Source: Chloroflexota bacterium
GTDB lineage: Bacteria; Chloroflexota; UBA6077
Reading direction: 5' to 3'
Assembly: GCA_021806765.1 (NCBI GenBank)
Contig: JAJZQR010000251.1
Location: 1-7,896, forward strand
DNA length: 7,896 nucleotides
Positions 6,308-7,896 of the stretch are shown piece after piece. Made by a program: the position numbers and the translations under genes. The notes under the pieces are model-generated. The model was not told the DNA's origin and did no database searches. It saw only the letters and a program-made list of their open reading frames with translations. Position 1 is the stretch's first letter. Every line of letters starts with the position of its first letter.

Positions 6308-7285
6308 CTACCTACCAGGTCTGGGGAGCCAGGCTGCCACCGCCGCCGACTCTGCGAGCCCAACCAGGGCCACAAGGCCAAAACCGAGGGTGAAAGAGCC
6401 GGTGGCATCCAGGGCGTAGCCGATGGCCGGGGGAAAGGCAAGGGCGCCCACATTGCCCACGAAGTTGACGAGGCTGAAGCCCCGACCCGAGGCCCCCTTC
6501 TCGCAGACCAGGGGAACGTAGGAGAAGATCGCCCCGAAGGGCATGCTGGCAAACCAACCCAGCAGCAGCAGATCCAGCACCGCCAGACCGGGGCCCGGCA
6601 GCAGCGCCGCAAGCGGCCCCGCCCATTCCAGGCCAATCCCGTGGGCTTCCCACAGGAAGGTCGCCATCCAGGTAGAGAGGGCGGTAAAGACTCCGTAGCT
6701 GAGGATGTGGGCCAGCCCCAGCAGATAGAGTGGGCGATCCCGCACCGTCTCGCCCCAGGAGGCCGGCCTCACCTGTGACGCCCCGGTCTCGAGCCGGAAC
6801 CAGGCCGCGAAGAGCCAGGCTATCCCCAGGATCAAGATCCCCTCCATCAGGAAGGTGCCCCTCCAACCCTCCCAGTGGGCCATCCGCTCCGACAGCAGCA
6901 GCAGCAACAGCACACCCACGTTGGCTGCGGCGCCGAACAATCCCTGAGCCACCGCTCTTTTCTCGGTCGGGACCAGCACGTTGACGCAGGAAAGGGTGGA
7001 GATGAAGGCCGTCGCGGTGCCGGCTCCCAACAGGAAGCGGCAAGCCAGCAGCAGGACCATGCTGGTGGCGAAGGCCGACGCGATCACGGAGAGCGCCATC
7101 ACCAGCAACCCCAACTCCACCGCACGCTTCACCCCGATCCGATCGGCCAGGTAGCCGCCGGGCAGCTGCAGCAGGGTGTGGGAGAGAATGGTGGCGGTCG
7201 CGAGGGTGCCGGCCCAGGCGTTGGTGAGGGCGAACTCCTCCCGCACCAGGGGCAGCAGGGGGGCGAAGTTGAGCATGGCCACCAT
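6308..7285 (-). CDS. MFS transporter, shortened (appears to lack helices 8-9)
   Basis: 325 residues against roughly 400 for a usual 12-helix MFS protein. The N-terminal half looks normal: motif A, GYLADRIGVKRAV (44-56), lies between helices 2 and 3, helix 4 has ACRFLLGAGTATAF, and helices 5-6 are present. Helix 7 (about 187-211) is followed by WAGPLAALLPGPGLAVLDLL (about 221-240), where helix 8, its GxxxDR-like loop and helix 9 should lie; helices 10-12 then follow (GWFASMPFGAIFSYV, FVGNVGALAFPPAIG, FGLVALVGLAESAAVAAWLP). The first ATG (7283-7285) gives a short helix 1, yet the same frame upstream encodes SSLLVLAAPLAV with no ATG, GTG or TTG; CTG codons at 7304-7306 or 7310-7312 could serve. 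There is no clear Shine-Dalgarno. It starts 31 bp after the dehydrogenase stop, so the two are probably cotranscribed. The substrate is unknown, with organic acids plausible from the neighbour. It may be a decaying gene. Confidence 0.8.
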   Translation of the reverse strand: MVAMLNFAPLLPLVREEFALTNAWAGTLATATILSHTLLQLPGGYLADRIGVKRAVELGLLVMALSVIASAFATSMVLLLACRFLLGAGTATAFISTLSCVNVLVPTEKRAVAQGLFGAAANVGVLLLLLLSERMAHWEGWRGTFLMEGILILGIAWLFAAWFRLETGASQVRPASWGETVRDRPLYLLGLAHILSYGVFTALSTWMATFLWEAHGIGLEWAGPLAALLPGPGLAVLDLLLLGWFASMPFGAIFSYVPLVCEKGASGRGFSLVNFVGNVGALAFPPAIGYALDATGSFTLGFGLVALVGLAESAAVAAWLPRPGR

Positions 7286-7316
7286 GACCGCCAGGGGAGC
7301 GGCCAGGACCAGAAGG

Positions 7317-7896
7317 CTACTTCCAGACGTCCCTGTTCATCAGGTACTTGGGTCGCTCGCCCCTCAGGGCCGACAGGATGCCCGCCGCGGCGTGGGTGGC
7401 CATCCGCTCCATGGATTCCTCGCTGGCGCCGCCCATGTGGGGAGAGAGGATGACGTTGCTCATCTTCAGCAGCGGGTTGTCCGCCGCGGGAGGCTCCTGC
7501 TCGAACACGTCCAGCCCGGCACCGGCTATCTCGCCCGCTTTCAGCGCCTGAATCAGGTCGGCCTCGTGCACCACCGGCCCGCGGGAGGTGTTGATCAGGT
7601 AGGCAGTCTTCTTCATCAGGCCAAACTGCTTCGCGCCGACGATCCCTTTGGTAGCAGGGGTCAAGGGGGTGTGGATGGAGACGAAGTCGGCCACCGGCAT
7701 CAGCTCGTCCACGGTCTCCACCTTGGTGATGCCTTTGGCCGCCATTGCCTCGGCCGTCACGTAGGGATCGTAGGCGTACACCTTCATGTCGAAGGCCACC
7801 TGGCATATCTGAGCCAGCCGGCCGCCGATCCGCCCGGTCCCCACGATGGAGAGGGTCTTCCCCAACAGCTCGCACCCCATCAGCTCGTCCTTGCCG
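7317..7896 (-). CDS. D-isomer-specific 2-hydroxyacid dehydrogenase, N-terminus cut by window edge
   Basis: Cytoplasmic NAD(P)-dependent oxidoreductase interconverting a 2-keto acid and a D-2-hydroxy acid. 192 residues are visible, the C-terminal part of a protein that is usually about 320 long; the frame is open to base 7896. Visible features are the Rossmann nucleotide-binding motif GTGRIG (visible residues 19-24), an Asp in YAYDP (43) at the end of the second strand that favours NAD over NADP, and the three catalytic residues: Arg in NTSRGPVV (105), Glu in DVFEQEPP (132) and His in SPHMGG (153). It ends PKYLMNRDVWK. This fits the phosphoglycerate dehydrogenase / hydroxypyruvate or glyoxylate reductase group; motifs alone do not separate these. 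The ATG at 7878-7880 is internal, since family sequence continues upstream of it (GKDEL). It probably shares a transcript with the MFS gene 31 bp downstream. Confidence 0.93.
   Translation of the reverse strand, partial: GKDELMGCELLGKTLSIVGTGRIGGRLAQICQVAFDMKVYAYDPYVTAEAMAAKGITKVETVDELMPVADFVSIHTPLTPATKGIVGAKQFGLMKKTAYLINTSRGPVVHEADLIQALKAGEIAGAGLDVFEQEPPAADNPLLKMSNVILSPHMGGASEESMERMATHAAAGILSALRGERPKYLMNRDVWK

Noticed and set aside
4616..6778. 720-codon open frame on the plus strand
   Set aside because: It runs antisense to the URO-D gene, part of the MFS gene and the intergenic DNA, has low-complexity His/Arg/Gln/Gly-rich composition and no domain resemblance. GC-rich coding strands commonly leave such open antisense frames.
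1..7896. tRNA, rRNA, CRISPR array, insertion sequence or attachment-site repeats
   Set aside because: I saw no tandem repeat-spacer pattern, transposase-like protein, terminal inverted repeats or tRNA-like cloverleaf; a dedicated scan was not possible.

Overview
The window is GC-rich and every gene I can support lies on the minus strand, so transcription runs from high to low coordinates. In that order it encodes: a D-2-hydroxyacid dehydrogenase (5' end outside the window), a shortened MFS transporter, a URO-D-superfamily protein with its own promoter, a noncoding gap of about 500 bp, then an apparent operon of an extracellular solute-binding lipoprotein, two dipeptide/oligopeptide-type ABC permeases and a second URO-D-superfamily protein (3' end outside the window). 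A Tat-type lipoprotein signal followed by a long Ala/Pro linker, high GC, and several URO-D-like proteins beside Opp/Dpp-type transporters would fit Chloroflexota or a similar lineage. That is only a weak lineage inference from style.

Region by region: 7317-7896 is the dehydrogenase. 6308-7285 is the MFS gene, which appears to lack transmembrane helices 8-9 and whose first helix seems to begin upstream of the first usable ATG. 6185-6213 is a good sigma70-like promoter (TTGACT-17-TAAACT) for the URO-D gene at 4988-6121. 4481-4987 holds no convincing gene, but has hairpins after the URO-D stop, a second good promoter (TTGACG-18-TATACA with an extended -10 TG) and a predicted 5' leader of about 290 nt with a structured start. 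2771-4480 (binding protein), 1718-2668 and 807-1709 (permeases) and 1-720 (URO-D) form the importer operon, with a long imperfect hairpin between the binding-protein and first permease genes.

The two URO-D proteins are clearly paralogous to each other but lack the arginine-rich N-terminal signature of haem-pathway uroporphyrinogen decarboxylase. The superfamily also contains corrinoid-dependent methyltransferases (MtaA, CmuA). The complete copy has His-Ala-Asp-Asp-Asp where the zinc-binding methyltransferases have His-x-Cys. One reading is that the importer brings in a small organic, possibly methylated, substrate that the URO-D-like enzymes act on, with the dehydrogenase and MFS handling related organic acids. 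This is inference from gene neighbourhood. No ABC ATPase, corrinoid protein or regulator is visible in the window. The most unusual items are the paralogous URO-D pair around the importer with a changed metal motif, the shrunken MFS protein, and the RNA structures around the binding-protein gene.
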